Origin: JABDKH01 sp963768565
GTDB lineage: Bacteria; Bacteroidota; Rhodothermia; Rhodothermales; JABDKH01
Assembly (NCBI GenBank): GCA_963768565.1
Contig: CAVYIO010000042.1
Coordinates: 1-64,000, forward strand
Direction: 5' to 3'
DNA length: 64,000 nt
Part shown: positions 29,401-39,602 of the stretch, piece by piece
Position numbering within the stretch: position 1 is the stretch's first letter
How the letters are laid out: every line of letters begins with the position of its first letter
The notes under the pieces: generated by a model
What the model saw: only the letters and a program-made list of their open reading frames with translations
Told to the model about the DNA's origin: nothing
The model's database searches: none
Made by a program: the position numbers and the translations under genes

Positions 29401-29635
29401 CTGAGGTAAATCGTGACGTGTCGGGCTGGAACTCCACCTGGAGTCCTATGACGGTGAACCATCCCGTCGTGGGCTTTTCAACCGACTGCGAGGTCGCCTG
29501 AATCCGATGAATCCGGGGAGTAATTCCCTGGGCACCGGCACGTCCTGCGACGACAGAAATAAGCAACAGGCCACAGAGAATATGACGTCGGCCGAGACAA
29601 CTAAGCAGTATCTGCTTACTTCGACCTCTATCCAT
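26447..29635 (-). CDS. M6-like secreted protein with FG-GAP-type repeats and T9SS-like sorting domain; three frameshifts
   Basis: Signal peptide, then an M6 metalloprotease-like fold (YLDSVSDGQVRIHP, LVELTTNGLLAAS, LGVPDLFN, SAWTKVFLKWVEPIEV). The zinc motif expected before the conserved LGLPDLY-type segment is replaced (TTNGLLAAS), so catalysis by HExxH is unlikely. The middle has DGDGRLDVVV-type blades. The C terminus (YNWPNPVRDG ... APSGLYFARI) fits a T9SS type A sorting domain. Frame breaks: near 29130-29165, at 27433-27440 (a TTTT run that creates the stop TGA), and near 27310-27330; each is cured by removing one base. ATG 29635 opens the signal peptide. It follows the PorV-like gene by about 40 bases and overlaps the next gene by four. 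Confidence 0.7.
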
Positions 29636-29674
29636 CCTTTGCGGCCTGCCAGATTCGCGAATCTGCAATTCGGA

Positions 29675-30841
29675 TTAACCGGCGAAATTCAGCAACAGCG
29701 AGAATCTCATCGTGTTGGCAAGCGGCGAGTCCTCTTCGAGAGCGTAAATGTACGAGAAGTCGACGCCGATAATATTATACCTGATTCCTGCACCCAGCGT
29801 GAGAAACTTCCGGTTGCCGTTGTACGGATCCTCGTAGAAGTAACCACCGCGGAGAGCAAACAGCTTGTTGTACCAGTATTCGACCCCGCCGCCGATCGTC
29901 AGCTGGCGGAACACTCCCACCTTCTCGACATCATCCTCGTCATCATTGACGGTCAAGTCAATATTGATCGGCTTCCACGAACTGAAGATCGCTTTGTACC
30001 ACGATGCGGAGCCCGTCGAATCCCGATCGATCAGGTCTTTGTTGAAATCGACCACGAAGTTCAATGAATTGAATTCGTCGAAATCGAATGACAAGCCTGT
30101 GCCGAAACGAAAGTTGGTCGGGATGGGGTCAGCCTGCTCGCTGTCCGAATATTGGATCTTGGGGCCCATGTTTGCCAGATTGAAACCCGCCGAGAACGTG
30201 GTCGGGATGCTGCCCAGGTTAAACTGGTCGGTCCGATAAAGCCCTGAGAGGTCGAAGGCCGTAGAGACACCGGCCTTTGTTTCCTGAGAACCGACGGTCT
30301 GGCCTGGCGCCAGGTTTGAGTAGATGAATCTCAGACTCGTACCGAGCGCGAAGTTCTTCGACACCTTGAACCCGTAGGACGCGCCGAGAGCCACGTCGTA
30401 TGAGCGGAATGTGCCGGTCGGCAAGTTCTGTTCATCGCGGCCCTCATGTTCGCCCAGATTCAGGTAGGTGACGTGAGCGCCAAACGTTCCCCAGCCAGGG
30501 ACGTGGTGCTTTGCGACGAGGTACTCGTAGAAGAGACCCACGTCGAACTCCGGTAGCCAGTTCGAGTGCGTGATACCCGCTTCGGTACCAGTCTGGAAAG
30601 CAAGCCCGGCCGGGTTCCAGAAACTCGCGCTGGCGTTGTCCGCTAGTGCCACCCCAGCATTACCCATACCGGCACTTCGGCTGTCGGGCTCGATCTTGAG
30701 GAATACGACTCCCGCCCCACCGACCTGAGCACGGGCGAAGGGGCTCGTGAGAGCGAGCGCCATGGCAAGCACCAGTGCAACGGAACCGCCCCGGCGGATC
30801 GCGCTCATACGGTGCTGTGTGATCGAATTGGAACGGTTCAT
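29675..30841 (-). CDS. porV: PorV-like outer-membrane protein of type IX secretion
   Basis: A 388-residue outer-membrane beta-barrel with a signal peptide from ATG 30841. The opening AGVVFLKIEPDSRSAGMGNAGVALADNASASFWNPAG is the PorV/PorQ signature (shown here in part: SAGMGNAGVA and SFWNPAG). About fourteen Tyr/Phe-rich strands follow and the protein ends NTMRFSLLLNFAG. In type IX secretion PorV carries folded cargo from the translocon to the PorU sortase. It lies immediately downstream of porU, the usual porU-porV arrangement. Distinguishing PorV from PorQ by eye is not fully certain, but proximity to porU favours PorV. Confidence 0.82.
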   Translation of the reverse strand: MNRSNSITQHRMSAIRRGGSVALVLAMALALTSPFARAQVGGAGVVFLKIEPDSRSAGMGNAGVALADNASASFWNPAGLAFQTGTEAGITHSNWLPEFDVGLFYEYLVAKHHVPGWGTFGAHVTYLNLGEHEGRDEQNLPTGTFRSYDVALGASYGFKVSKNFALGTSLRFIYSNLAPGQTVGSQETKAGVSTAFDLSGLYRTDQFNLGSIPTTFSAGFNLANMGPKIQYSDSEQADPIPTNFRFGTGLSFDFDEFNSLNFVVDFNKDLIDRDSTGSASWYKAIFSSWKPINIDLTVNDDEDDVEKVGVFRQLTIGGGVEYWYNKLFALRGGYFYEDPYNGNRKFLTLGAGIRYNIIGVDFSYIYALEEDSPLANTMRFSLLLNFAG

Positions 30842-30905
30842 GGTCTTCACTCTAGTGCGTTGTGTAATTGACGTCGTAGGAAGGAAAAGGTTTTGGCAAA
30901 AGCCG

Positions 30906-33900
30906 CTACCGAATAAGGGCAAGTTTCTCGATCTGCTCCGCGATCTGTCGGTCGCCTTCGGGGCGTTCTACCTCCAGTGTCACTTTGTACAAATAGACAC
31001 CGGTTGCCACGCGATCGCCATCATCATCCAGTCCGTCCCACTCTGCAACCACGGGACCGGCGCCGAGAGAGCCAGATGGCAAAATCTCGGACCCCTCCAT
31101 CGTTCGTATCGGCCGGCCGTTTAGAGAGTAAATCCGGACTCTTGCTTCAGCCAGCGTTCCCGGTAACTGATTGTGCTCTAAAATGAAGCGCGTGCGACCG
31201 CTGGTCGGGTTGGGGTAGTTGTAGACGTTGCGAATTGTCAGATCCGTGCTTTCGGAAACAAGGAATTCCAGCGTCTCGCTCGACGAGTTGTTCAAAACAT
31301 CCCACGCTCTGACGGATACGCTTCCGGGACCGGGCTGGAGCGCGGATCAGATCCCACTGAACGGCACCGCGCTGAAACGAGTTCTCGTCCGCCTGGAAGC
31401 TTGAACTGATGTCGATAGCTGCGCTTTCCTCGCCATTGACCACAAGCAGCAACTCGTGTCCGACCCCCGCTCCGACCGTATTGATACCGCTCTCATCGAA
31501 CAACTTGACAATCAACGACGGCTCCGGGTGCGTCAGGCCGCCTGAGACAAAGGTCGTGTCGTTGAGAAAGAGAGATACCTCTGGACCGACTGAGTCGTCC
31601 GGAGGATTTGCCGAGGTACCGCCGACCACGACATTTTCCGTATAGCCCATTGCATGACCTTCCGCATTCGTTGCGTAGGTGAAAATGCGACCCGACCTGT
31701 TGCTGTACGAGATGTCCTTCGGCACGACGAAGGTAGCTTCGTATTGTCCGTTGCTGGTACGAACCGAGCCTCTCCAGATGAGATCCTCGCGGACCAGATA
31801 GTAGGGTGTAGGCATGAAGGCGCGATAGCGTATGGGCACCTCTCGCTCCGCGTCGAAGACGGTAATGGCGACCCGCCCGTCGAAGGAATCGTCGATCGAA
31901 CCATCGACTCGCCGAACCGAGCCCGCAATAGTGATGCGCTCCAGTGCCGGCAGCTGCCCGGGCCCCTCACTGACATCGACGCCATTGACGCGGTCTACCG
32001 TCGTCTCGCGTGGCGGAATTCCGAGGCGCATGGTGGGGTCGCCCAGCAGGTTGAACTTGCGACTGTTGCCCAGCAGGCCCACGCTGGTATTCTTGGTGCC
32101 AAGCATCGCATCGCCGAGGCGAACCGGCAGGCCCGCGGCGTCGCGGCGGAACAGCTGCGTGTTAAGGGCTCGATTCAATCCCGGATTCAGCGACGATGTA
32201 TCGCTGGAAGTGTACACGAGCCGGACCGTCGTCAGCATCGCAACCGCGCCGCCGTCCGGGTTCAGGAGGAGCGTCTCCGCACCACTTTCGAAATCATCGA
32301 TGTCCCACCAGCCAAACGAGCACGTCGCCGTGATGAAAATGGACAACTTGTCTCTGTTCGTCAGCGCTGCAGCATCCTCCTTTGTGAAGAGCTCCTCCTG
32401 GGCGAGTCCACTCGGACCCCCGTGCCCCGAATAGTTGACGATAAGCGTTCCACTCTCAATGGATTTGAGAATCTCCTTCTTGGCGTCCGGAATCCGAAAC
32501 TCGTTCAAAAACACTCGCTCGAACGACTCGCCGTAGATCTTGCGTGCGTTGATCGACGGATAGAGACCCTGTCGAACCAATTCCGCAACCGAGTCGATAT
32601 TCTGAAGATGCAGATCGCTTTCGGGCCGGTTGCCGGTCGCGCCGGTAAACGCATCGTCGGCGATGTACGTGTAAGTACCCCGCCATGGACCGAACGTCTC
32701 CGGCGATTCGTACGAAACCACCTTGTCCAGCATCATCTGCGCTTCCTGTACGGTTCGAACAGGGAAGCGGCCAATACCGACATCCATTCGTTCGAAGGAC
32801 GTGAACCCGAAGCCCCGGTACTCCCAGACACCTTCCCCATCATCCAGAAGTCCGAAGTAGTCGTCCGATGTGTAGCTCCGATCCGGGTTGTAGGACTCCT
32901 CTGTTTCGTACGGGAAAATGTGATTCGGGGTCTGCGCGATGCCCGTCCTGAGCCCACGGTAGTCGAAATGGCCGTCGCCCAGGAACAGAACGTACTTGAG
33001 CAGACTCTCGTCATCCGGTGCCCGGTCGTACAAGAACTTGATGTAGTCGCGTGTCGCCCGCATATCCGGGACTCCACCGGAGAACTCGTTGTACAGGCTC
33101 TGGATATCCACGACTTCCACGACAAGGCCTTCGTTACGACGGCGATCCGCGAGCTGGTTGGCAACGGCACGGAAGTCGGTCGGCGTAAAGATCACGAAGT
33201 CCGGATATCCGGCCAGCCCGTGTAGATTCTGAGCCGGAACCAGAGAGGCCAGCTCCGAATCGAGCAGTCGTGCTGCCGTCAGGTCGAACGCAATGATCTC
33301 TCCTGGTTCAGCAGCACCGACAAGGTCGAGCTGGAGGTTGAATGAACCCGACCCCTGACGCACCTCAAGTGCACGAACGGCCGCCGGGTTCGTGACGTCC
33401 CAGACGGTCGGCGCCGTGACGAATCCGCCCAACCGGAGCTCGTGGGGGCCCGACGCCGATGCCGGCGTGCTGAATCGAAGAACTCCGTCGACCGCCTGCA
33501 GCCTCTGCGGGTACGTGAGCCGAAGCCAATCGAGTGCGGCCTGCGGATCGTTGCTCTGTTGGAGCAAGGTCATTCTTACGCTCAACGGTCCTGCCGGAGC
33601 GGAGAGATAGGAGAACGATCGAGTCGAAACGGCCGCCGAAGGCTGCTCGGCGCCTGGCGATATGATCCGTGACGCCGTGATGGAGCCCAATACCTGTGAC
33701 CCTGCGGCAAATTGCACGGTCGCAAGCGGGTTCGACTTTATCGCGACGCGGGAGGTCATCTGAATGTCACCGCCCGCAAAGCCGGGAAGACTGACGCCAC
33801 TCATGATGTCGAATCGCCCGCCCGACTGAATCGGGTTACTCACCCACGTGTGGCCACTTCCGTGTTCCTTGCTCCATATGAACACGTCGGGGTCTACAAA

Positions 33901-34955
33901 ATGTCGCCCGACTACCTCCGTCAGCACGACAGGCGATTGAAGATTCGGGAAGACCACGGATTCGATCTTCGTACTACTACCCACGCCGATGCGAACAAAC
34001 ACGTAGTTCTGCTTCGAGAATGGATTCACATAGTGTTGCCACTCACTCGTCTCGTCGTCGAATCGCCAGCCGCTGGGGCCGCGCGCATGGAAGAAGACAC
34101 CGTCAGCCGCGGCAAACGAACCATCACCCCCACCCACAGCCACGACCGGACGCTCCTGCAAGTCGGCGGGACGGGGATCCGAATTGAGCGCGGGAAGGGG
34201 CGCTCCTCCATTCCCGAAGACCTGGACGTTGTTCGGCTCGACATTGTCAGGGTTGAGGCCCAGCTGCGAGAGGAAGCTGCGATCAATCTTAAAGATTCCC
34301 TCCTCGGCTATCGGCACCTTGTATACGGTGCCGTCGGCAAGAACGCTTCTCTCAACGGAGAGGTGGTCGTTTACAAACAGTCCCGTTGCCAGTCGCTTGG
34401 AATTCGCAGATTCCCCTCCCGCTACACGGACCACGATGCGCCTGTACCGACGCAGTCGCCCCGACGCCGCGTCGTAGTAGACCGGGCGAACAGCAACAGA
34501 GCCGACGAGCCGCTTCCTTTGCCAGCCCACTCCGTCGAGAGTGGCAATGTCCGACGAAAGAGATCGTAAGCAGCGATCGCGGAGCCGAACCGACTGGAAC
34601 CACCACTTCATCGTACTCTGCAGCCACGAGTTCGGCGGTAGCATTCGCTGCCACCGGGATCGTCTCGGACGCCAGCAGTTCACCGCCCTGTGATCGACCT
34701 GATCATTGGGGCTGACAAATGCGGAGACGACAACGAAGCTGAATCGACAGCTGCACGAAGGGTGCTGGACCATTGGAATTTGAATTCAACGGTCGTCGTC
34801 GTAGTCGATTGTACTACTGAGGTGGCCGCGTTCTGCGCACGAATAACCGGGGCCCACGTCGCAACGATGGCGAGCATGAGAATCCCGACGGAAGGCCGGA
34901 GATGGACCGGCCGCGTACGGCCGGACAATTGACGATGGGTACGCTGTTCGAACAA
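30906..34955 (-). CDS. porU: PorU-type C25 sortase of type IX secretion; four frameshifts
   Basis: Gingipain-family cysteine protease of about 1300 residues. The catalytic dyad is clear: VNYSGHGGPSG with His and FITATCSFGWW with Cys, the PorU-type TATC motif. N-terminal PorU features include HRAV, the LDGVGWQRK pattern and VRPVYYD. The C terminus has a sorting-like domain (YNYPNPTSGRTRF, GVYLYKVTLEV). Breaks: near 34735-34746 and 34675-34687 (one base missing each), near 34554-34566 and near 31331-31341 (one extra base each). Repaired text reads sensibly across each. A signal peptide begins at ATG 34877 or TTG 34955. PorU removes sorting signals and attaches cargo to lipopolysaccharide; porV follows. 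Confidence 0.78.
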
Positions 34956-35272
34956 GATCCGCTAACGTCTGCCTCGAAACGAGGCTCTGTCTGGTTACTT
35001 ACTTCAACGGTACAGATCGTAGCGGAATGTCACGATAGGCTTGTTCGATTATCGGTTGTTTGACCCGGGCATATCAACACCGGGAAAGATAACGCGCCGT
35101 CAACCGTGGAAAAAGGCAGGGAAACCGGACGGCTTGCAATCGGCTCCGAGCGGGTTTGTAACGGTATTCGACCGCAGAGTTCCTCTTATGCGGGGGATCG
35201 ACCGTATTGTGATCCGTTTCAAGTCAATCTTGGTCGTTTGTCCACAGAGCGAGCAAAACGAACCCGCGGATC
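34956..35272. other. Intergenic region upstream of porU
   Basis: A 317-base stretch between porU and the H-box protein gene, both on the minus strand. No coding frame resembles a protein family. It should hold the porU promoter, but I see no clear promoter boxes or hairpin. No remnant of a histidine kinase ATPase domain is visible downstream of the H-box gene. Confidence 0.5.
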
Positions 35273-35539
35273 CTAGTCTGGCATGAGGTCCTGAACCTCG
35301 ATGAGGCGTTCAACCTGTTCCGAAATCTGACGCGTGGCCTTGCCGATGTCCCTCAGCGGATCCACAAACTCCGAACCCAGTCCCGCGGACGCCGCCATCT
35401 CAATCAGGATCTCGGTATTTCCCGCGACGATTGAGATCGGATTGTTGATGTCATGGTAGATGGACGAAATGCTTCGTCGGATCTTTCGCACGTCGTGCTG
35501 AACACCGGTGGGCGTTCCCGAACTAGACTCGCTGTCCAT
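35273..35539 (-). CDS. Short H-box (HisKA-like dimerisation domain only) protein
   Basis: An 88-residue protein. Residues about 20-80 resemble the dimerisation and histidine-phosphotransfer helices of sensor kinases: IRRSISSIYHDINNPISIVAGN carries the H-box (shown in part: YHDINNP), followed by a second helix (EQVERLIEV). No ATPase domain follows and the downstream 300 bases do not encode one. It could act as a phosphotransfer or scaffold piece for another kinase, or be a stand-alone helical hairpin. It lies 29 bases after the metallo-beta-lactamase gene, so is probably in the same transcript. Confidence 0.65.
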   Translation of the reverse strand: MDSESSSGTPTGVQHDVRKIRRSISSIYHDINNPISIVAGNTEILIEMAASAGLGSEFVDPLRDIGKATRQISEQVERLIEVQDLMPD

Positions 35540-35568
35540 AATAAGAGGGTTGTTCTGGTTATCTCAAA

Positions 35569-36423
35569 CTACAACTCGTCAAGCCGTCGCTCGTCAACGA
35601 CCCGGGGCCCGCGCTCTCCCATCGACACCGATCCAACTTCGACCTCCGGATCGTGTTCAAAGAACAGGTGCCAGTTTCCTTCAAGCGCCGAATTTAGAAA
35701 TGCAGCCTTTTCCCTGATCGTCACCAGAGGCTCTACGTCGTACGCCATGGTCCACGCCGCTGGAAGGTGAAATCGCGTGGGCAGCAGATCGGCTGCATAA
35801 ACCAGCGTCTTCCCATCCCCTTCCAGCTTGACAAGTTGCATCTTCTCCGTGTGGCCGTCGACGGTCAACACGGATACGCCCGGAAACAGCTCGGTCTCAC
35901 CATCACAAAGAACGAGTTGCCCCGACGACGCGAGCGGAGCAAGGTTCTCTTTCAGGAATGATCCCCGCTCGCGTGGATTCGGCGCGTTGGCGGTCCGCCA
36001 GTGATCAACCTGGACATGAAACCTGGCATTGGGAAACGCCACCGCCAGAGTATCTCCGGATCTCCTGGTGCTTCCCCCGCAGTGATCAAAATGAAGGTGC
36101 GTCAAGATCACGTCGGTGACGTCATCCAGTCCAAATCCTGCGCCGTGAAGCGAACGCTCGAGGCTGGAAGAATTTGTGTCGACATCGTAGATGTCACCGA
36201 ACTTCTCGTCGAATTTCGTGCCGATGCCGTTGTCAATCAGGATCAGCCGGTCCTGGCCTTCGACGAGCAGGCATCGCATCGCGAGCCGGATACGATTTCG
36301 GTTGTCGGCGGGGATCTTCCTCTCCCACAGTGGCTTGGGGATGACGCCAAACATCGCTCCGCCGTCGAGTCCGAAAGTGCCGGCGTCGATCGACCTGAGG
36401 ATGTAATCACCTATGCGGGTCAT
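35569..36423 (-). CDS. MBL-fold metallo-hydrolase
   Basis: A 284-residue metallo-beta-lactamase-fold hydrolase. The metal motif is complete: HLHFDHCGG (HxHxDH), DGHTEKMQLV with the third-site His, and DLLPTRFHLP late. The order and spacing fit the large bacterial group that includes quorum-quenching lactonases and related hydrolases, but the substrate cannot be assigned. ATG 36423 is supported by AAGG just upstream; a TTG at 36435 is the only longer choice. It lies between the LON-domain gene (15 bases away) and the H-box gene. Confidence 0.87.
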   Translation of the reverse strand: MTRIGDYILRSIDAGTFGLDGGAMFGVIPKPLWERKIPADNRNRIRLAMRCLLVEGQDRLILIDNGIGTKFDEKFGDIYDVDTNSSSLERSLHGAGFGLDDVTDVILTHLHFDHCGGSTRRSGDTLAVAFPNARFHVQVDHWRTANAPNPRERGSFLKENLAPLASSGQLVLCDGETELFPGVSVLTVDGHTEKMQLVKLEGDGKTLVYAADLLPTRFHLPAAWTMAYDVEPLVTIREKAAFLNSALEGNWHLFFEHDPEVEVGSVSMGERGPRVVDERRLDEL

Positions 36424-36438
36424 AGCCTTTTCCAATAA

Positions 36439-37080
36439 TCAGTCCTCACTTACATCTGGCGGAAAGTCCTTGAAGTGACCGTTCGACCGGATCTTCTCCC
36501 TCAACGTGCCCATCTTCTCCACTTGCGGTATGAACCCTTCCAGGAACGACACGAGAAACGAGATCCGATCCGTCTCAGACTCTTTCTCAAGTACGCTCTG
36601 CTTTTGGGCGAGTGTCAGGCCGGCATTCTGAGCGATGAAAAACGAGACCATGTCGACGTCCTGGTAGATCGACGGGCTCACCTCTCGCCCGGCCAATTCC
36701 AGAAGCTTCATATGTTGTGCAATGACCCGCTGCTGGATGTTCGGGTCCACTTCCTCCGACGCTTCGGGTAGTACGTCCACGCGCCCCTGCATGTACTGTC
36801 GGTCCTCGGAGACTTCTCGCACACGAAATCGCTGGCGGCCCTCGACAGCAATGTCGAGTCGGCCATCTGGATACCGTTTCAGTATCTGCTGAATCTCCGC
36901 GACACATCCGACGTCCGACAGCACACCTTCAACCGCCAGGACGACGCCGAAGGATCGATCACCCGAAAGGCAATCCCTGATCATCTCCTTGTATCGCGGT
37001 TCAAAGATGTGGAGTGGTACCGTCTCACCGGGATACAGGACCAGTTCGAGTGGAAATAGTGGAAGATGTTCTGCAGTCAT
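36439..37080 (-). CDS. LON peptidase substrate-binding domain protein
   Basis: A 213-residue soluble protein made of the N-terminal substrate-binding domain of Lon protease only. It opens LPLFPLELVLYPGETVPLHIFEPRYKEM, the hallmark PLFP...LHIFEPRY pattern (shown as LPLFPLELVL and LHIFEPRY), with GVVLAVEG and GRQRFRV strands after it. No AAA or protease domain is present. Such stand-alone LON domains are common and may present substrates or bind other partners. First gene of the transcript that continues into the MBL hydrolase and H-box protein. Confidence 0.85.
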   Translation of the reverse strand: MTAEHLPLFPLELVLYPGETVPLHIFEPRYKEMIRDCLSGDRSFGVVLAVEGVLSDVGCVAEIQQILKRYPDGRLDIAVEGRQRFRVREVSEDRQYMQGRVDVLPEASEEVDPNIQQRVIAQHMKLLELAGREVSPSIYQDVDMVSFFIAQNAGLTLAQKQSVLEKESETDRISFLVSFLEGFIPQVEKMGTLREKIRSNGHFKDFPPDVSED

Positions 37081-37191
37081 CCGGCGTGGTCGGCGAGGAT
37101 CGTGTAGCCGCCCTTGATATCGACTACTACACCGTCTTGTTTCTGACGACGTGCCGTCTGTGCGTACCTTGTGCGTAACCCGACGTCATGA

Positions 37192-38538
37192 ATGCGGACA
37201 CCTACGAACGTGCGCACCCGGACACTGATAGTTTTCTTGTTTGCGCATGCGACCGCCATGGCACAGCCGGTCAATTTCGGGTCGGCCGACGACCCCTCGG
37301 AAACGGCAACCGGACCCGTTTGGCGCAGATCGATCAACGCAGATATCCGCGGCGGCCTGTCCCTCATCGGTCCCGACTGGCGCGCCGCCACGGGTGTTAC
37401 TGTAGAATACCGCGGAATAGACCTCTCGGCCCGGTTCAATGGCACCTTTCGCGGAGGTATCTCGGGTGCCTATGACCCTGACATCAATGGAGCATACGAT
37501 CTCCTTCGTCTCGTCGAGTACGTGCGCCTTACGCCGTCCCCAAGAGGGTTCTACCTGCGTGCCGGCCCGACCAACCGGTTTCGACTCGGGAATGGACACG
37601 TGGCCAACTTCTTCAGTTCGGAGACGGTCTGGGATGATCGCACGGTCGGACTTGAGGCGGTGTGGCCGGGTCCTATGTTCGACGTCAGTGTGTTCAGCGA
37701 TGACGTGCGGATGAATCGTGTCATGGGCGGACGAGTTGCCATTCGGCCTCTCTTCTGGGCGAGAGAAGAGAAGGCGCGGTCGCTTGAAATTGGAGCCGCC
37801 TACGTAACAGATCGTCGTCAATTTGGTGGAGAACCGCTCATCACCGCATACACCTTCGACCTTCGGTTCACTGCTGCCAGTGTCGGTGAGGTGATCATCC
37901 AGCCGTTCGCCACGGTAAGTGCGTATCGCGACGCTGGCGCCGGTTTCGGACTTGGTGGCGAAATGATGAGCGACAACTTCATTGATGTCGCCCGGTTTCG
38001 ACTTCGCTTTGCGCTTTATGTCAGCGATGACGGATTCATCCCGGGATACGTCGGGGCGCTGTACCGTGTAAGCAATCCCGACGCACGAATAGTCAAATCA
38101 GAAGATTTCTCGGGAACAGATCCCATCGATGCAGTCGTGGGAATAGCACTTCAAGACGCGGAACGCGGAACGTCGTTCGAAACGGAACTCCGAGTGCTCT
38201 TTTTCGATCAGTTCGAGTTCTGGTACAGCTTCAGGAGGCATTTTGGAGGCGCCCCACTCAGCGAGTACCATCTCCGACTCTTCTTCCAGACCGGCCGATT
38301 GTCCGCGCAGGTGTCTCAGGATCGTGGCGGACTCAAGAGCTTCTTTACGCTCTTCAATGACGTGGGAGACCAGACGACGCTTCAGTTTAGAACCGACTAT
38401 CACGTCGCCCGAGGATTCTGGCTGTTCGTGCGCGCAATCTACAGTTACGAACGTGCGGAGCAACAGGCGGATGGGCCAGAACGCTTCGTCGTGCAGCGGC
38501 GCTTCGAACCCTATACGGGCCTGAGATTCCGATTCTAG
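37192..38538 (+). CDS. Putative outer-membrane beta-barrel protein
   Basis: A 448-residue protein with a signal peptide (basic MRTPTNVRTRT, hydrophobic core, AMAQ). It then shows regularly alternating strands with Tyr, Phe and Arg-rich turns (FDLRFTAA, FRLRFALYV, LQFRTDYHVARGFWLF) and ends YTGLRFRF, which resembles a beta-barrel C terminus with terminal Phe. No named family recognised. It stands alone on the + strand, divergent from the LON-domain gene and ending two bases before the convergent nadA stop. Confidence 0.7.
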   Translation: MRTPTNVRTRTLIVFLFAHATAMAQPVNFGSADDPSETATGPVWRRSINADIRGGLSLIGPDWRAATGVTVEYRGIDLSARFNGTFRGGISGAYDPDINGAYDLLRLVEYVRLTPSPRGFYLRAGPTNRFRLGNGHVANFFSSETVWDDRTVGLEAVWPGPMFDVSVFSDDVRMNRVMGGRVAIRPLFWAREEKARSLEIGAAYVTDRRQFGGEPLITAYTFDLRFTAASVGEVIIQPFATVSAYRDAGAGFGLGGEMMSDNFIDVARFRLRFALYVSDDGFIPGYVGALYRVSNPDARIVKSEDFSGTDPIDAVVGIALQDAERGTSFETELRVLFFDQFEFWYSFRRHFGGAPLSEYHLRLFFQTGRLSAQVSQDRGGLKSFFTLFNDVGDQTTLQFRTDYHVARGFWLFVRAIYSYERAEQQADGPERFVVQRRFEPYTGLRFRF

Positions 38539-38540
38539 CT

Positions 38541-39539
38541 CTACTTGATCGCAGCGCTCATCTCAAGCATCTTCTCAATCGGGCGCAGTGCGCGCAGTCG
38601 AAGCGATTCCTCCATCTCGATCTGCGGCCATTCGTGCACAAGACACAGGTAGAGCTTTTCGATCGTGTTGAGCCGCATGTGCGGACACTGGTTGCAAGCG
38701 CAGCCGCTCTCAGGTGGAGCCGGAATGAACTGCTTATCCGGGTTGTCCTTCTTCATCTGATGCAGGATCCCTTCCTCGGTCGCAACAATAAAGGTCGATG
38801 CACTATTGTCGGTAGCGTACTTCCGGATCTGACTTGTCGATCCGATGAAGTCAGCATGCCGCAGAACGGCCTCTTCGCACTCTGGATGCGCGAGAACCGG
38901 TACACCGGGATTCCTCATCTTCAAGCGGACCAGTTTCTTCTCGCTGAACGTCTCGTGTACAATGCACACGCCATCCCATATCACCATGTCCGTCCGACCG
39001 GTGGTCTTGGCGAGGTATCGACCGAGGTTTCTGTCCGGCGCGAAAATGATCGGTTGGTCGACCGGGATCTGTCGAATAATGTGCTCGGCGTTTGACGACG
39101 TGACGATGATGTCCGTCTGGGCCTTCGTAGCCGCCGTGCAGTTTATGTAGGAGATAACAATATGGCCGGGGTTCAGCTTGATGAACTCGCCAAATTCGTC
39201 GGCCGGGCACGAGTCAGCCAGTGAGCAGCCGGCATTGAGATCCGGCAGAATCACTTTCTTGGACGGACTAAGAATCTTAGCCGTTTCCGCCATGAAGTGG
39301 ACGCCGGCGAACACGATGATATCCGCGCTGGTCTCGGCGGCCTGCCGAGCTAGCCCCAGCGAATCGCCGATGTAGTCGGCAACGTCCTGGATTTCCGGCT
39401 CTTGATAATAGTGCGCAAGCAGAATGGCATTCTTCTCGCGCTTCAGATCCTCGATGGCGGCTACGAGGTCCGTGGACGGATCGACCTCCTCCACGACGTA
39501 GCCGACAGCCGGATCAAGAGTCGTCTGCAATGGAATCAT
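38541..39539 (-). CDS. nadA: Quinolinate synthase
   Basis: A 332-residue 4Fe-4S enzyme that condenses iminoaspartate and dihydroxyacetone phosphate to quinolinate in NAD synthesis. AILLAHYYQEPEIQDVADYIGDS, FAGVHFMAETAKIL, NAGCSLADSC, NCTAATKA and the Cys-rich GCACNQCPHM near the C terminus are the NadA hallmarks (each quoted in part). Normal length. The ATG at 39539 fits; a longer frame to 39593 lacks conserved residues. NadB is not in the window. It ends against the convergent barrel gene and starts about 60 bases after lolD. Confidence 0.94.
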   Translation of the reverse strand: MIPLQTTLDPAVGYVVEEVDPSTDLVAAIEDLKREKNAILLAHYYQEPEIQDVADYIGDSLGLARQAAETSADIIVFAGVHFMAETAKILSPSKKVILPDLNAGCSLADSCPADEFGEFIKLNPGHIVISYINCTAATKAQTDIIVTSSNAEHIIRQIPVDQPIIFAPDRNLGRYLAKTTGRTDMVIWDGVCIVHETFSEKKLVRLKMRNPGVPVLAHPECEEAVLRHADFIGSTSQIRKYATDNSASTFIVATEEGILHQMKKDNPDKQFIPAPPESGCACNQCPHMRLNTIEKLYLCLVHEWPQIEMEESLRLRALRPIEKMLEMSAAIK

Positions 39540-39602
39540 GAGAATAGTCGTTGTGATCCGTAAAAATGGATCAAGTGATTTCTGCCCGCGCAATCATTCT
39601 TT

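Noticed and set aside
31654..33225. A 523-codon + strand open frame opposite porU
   Set aside because: It has no family motifs and lies opposite a clear gene. GC-rich codon bias makes such antisense frames.
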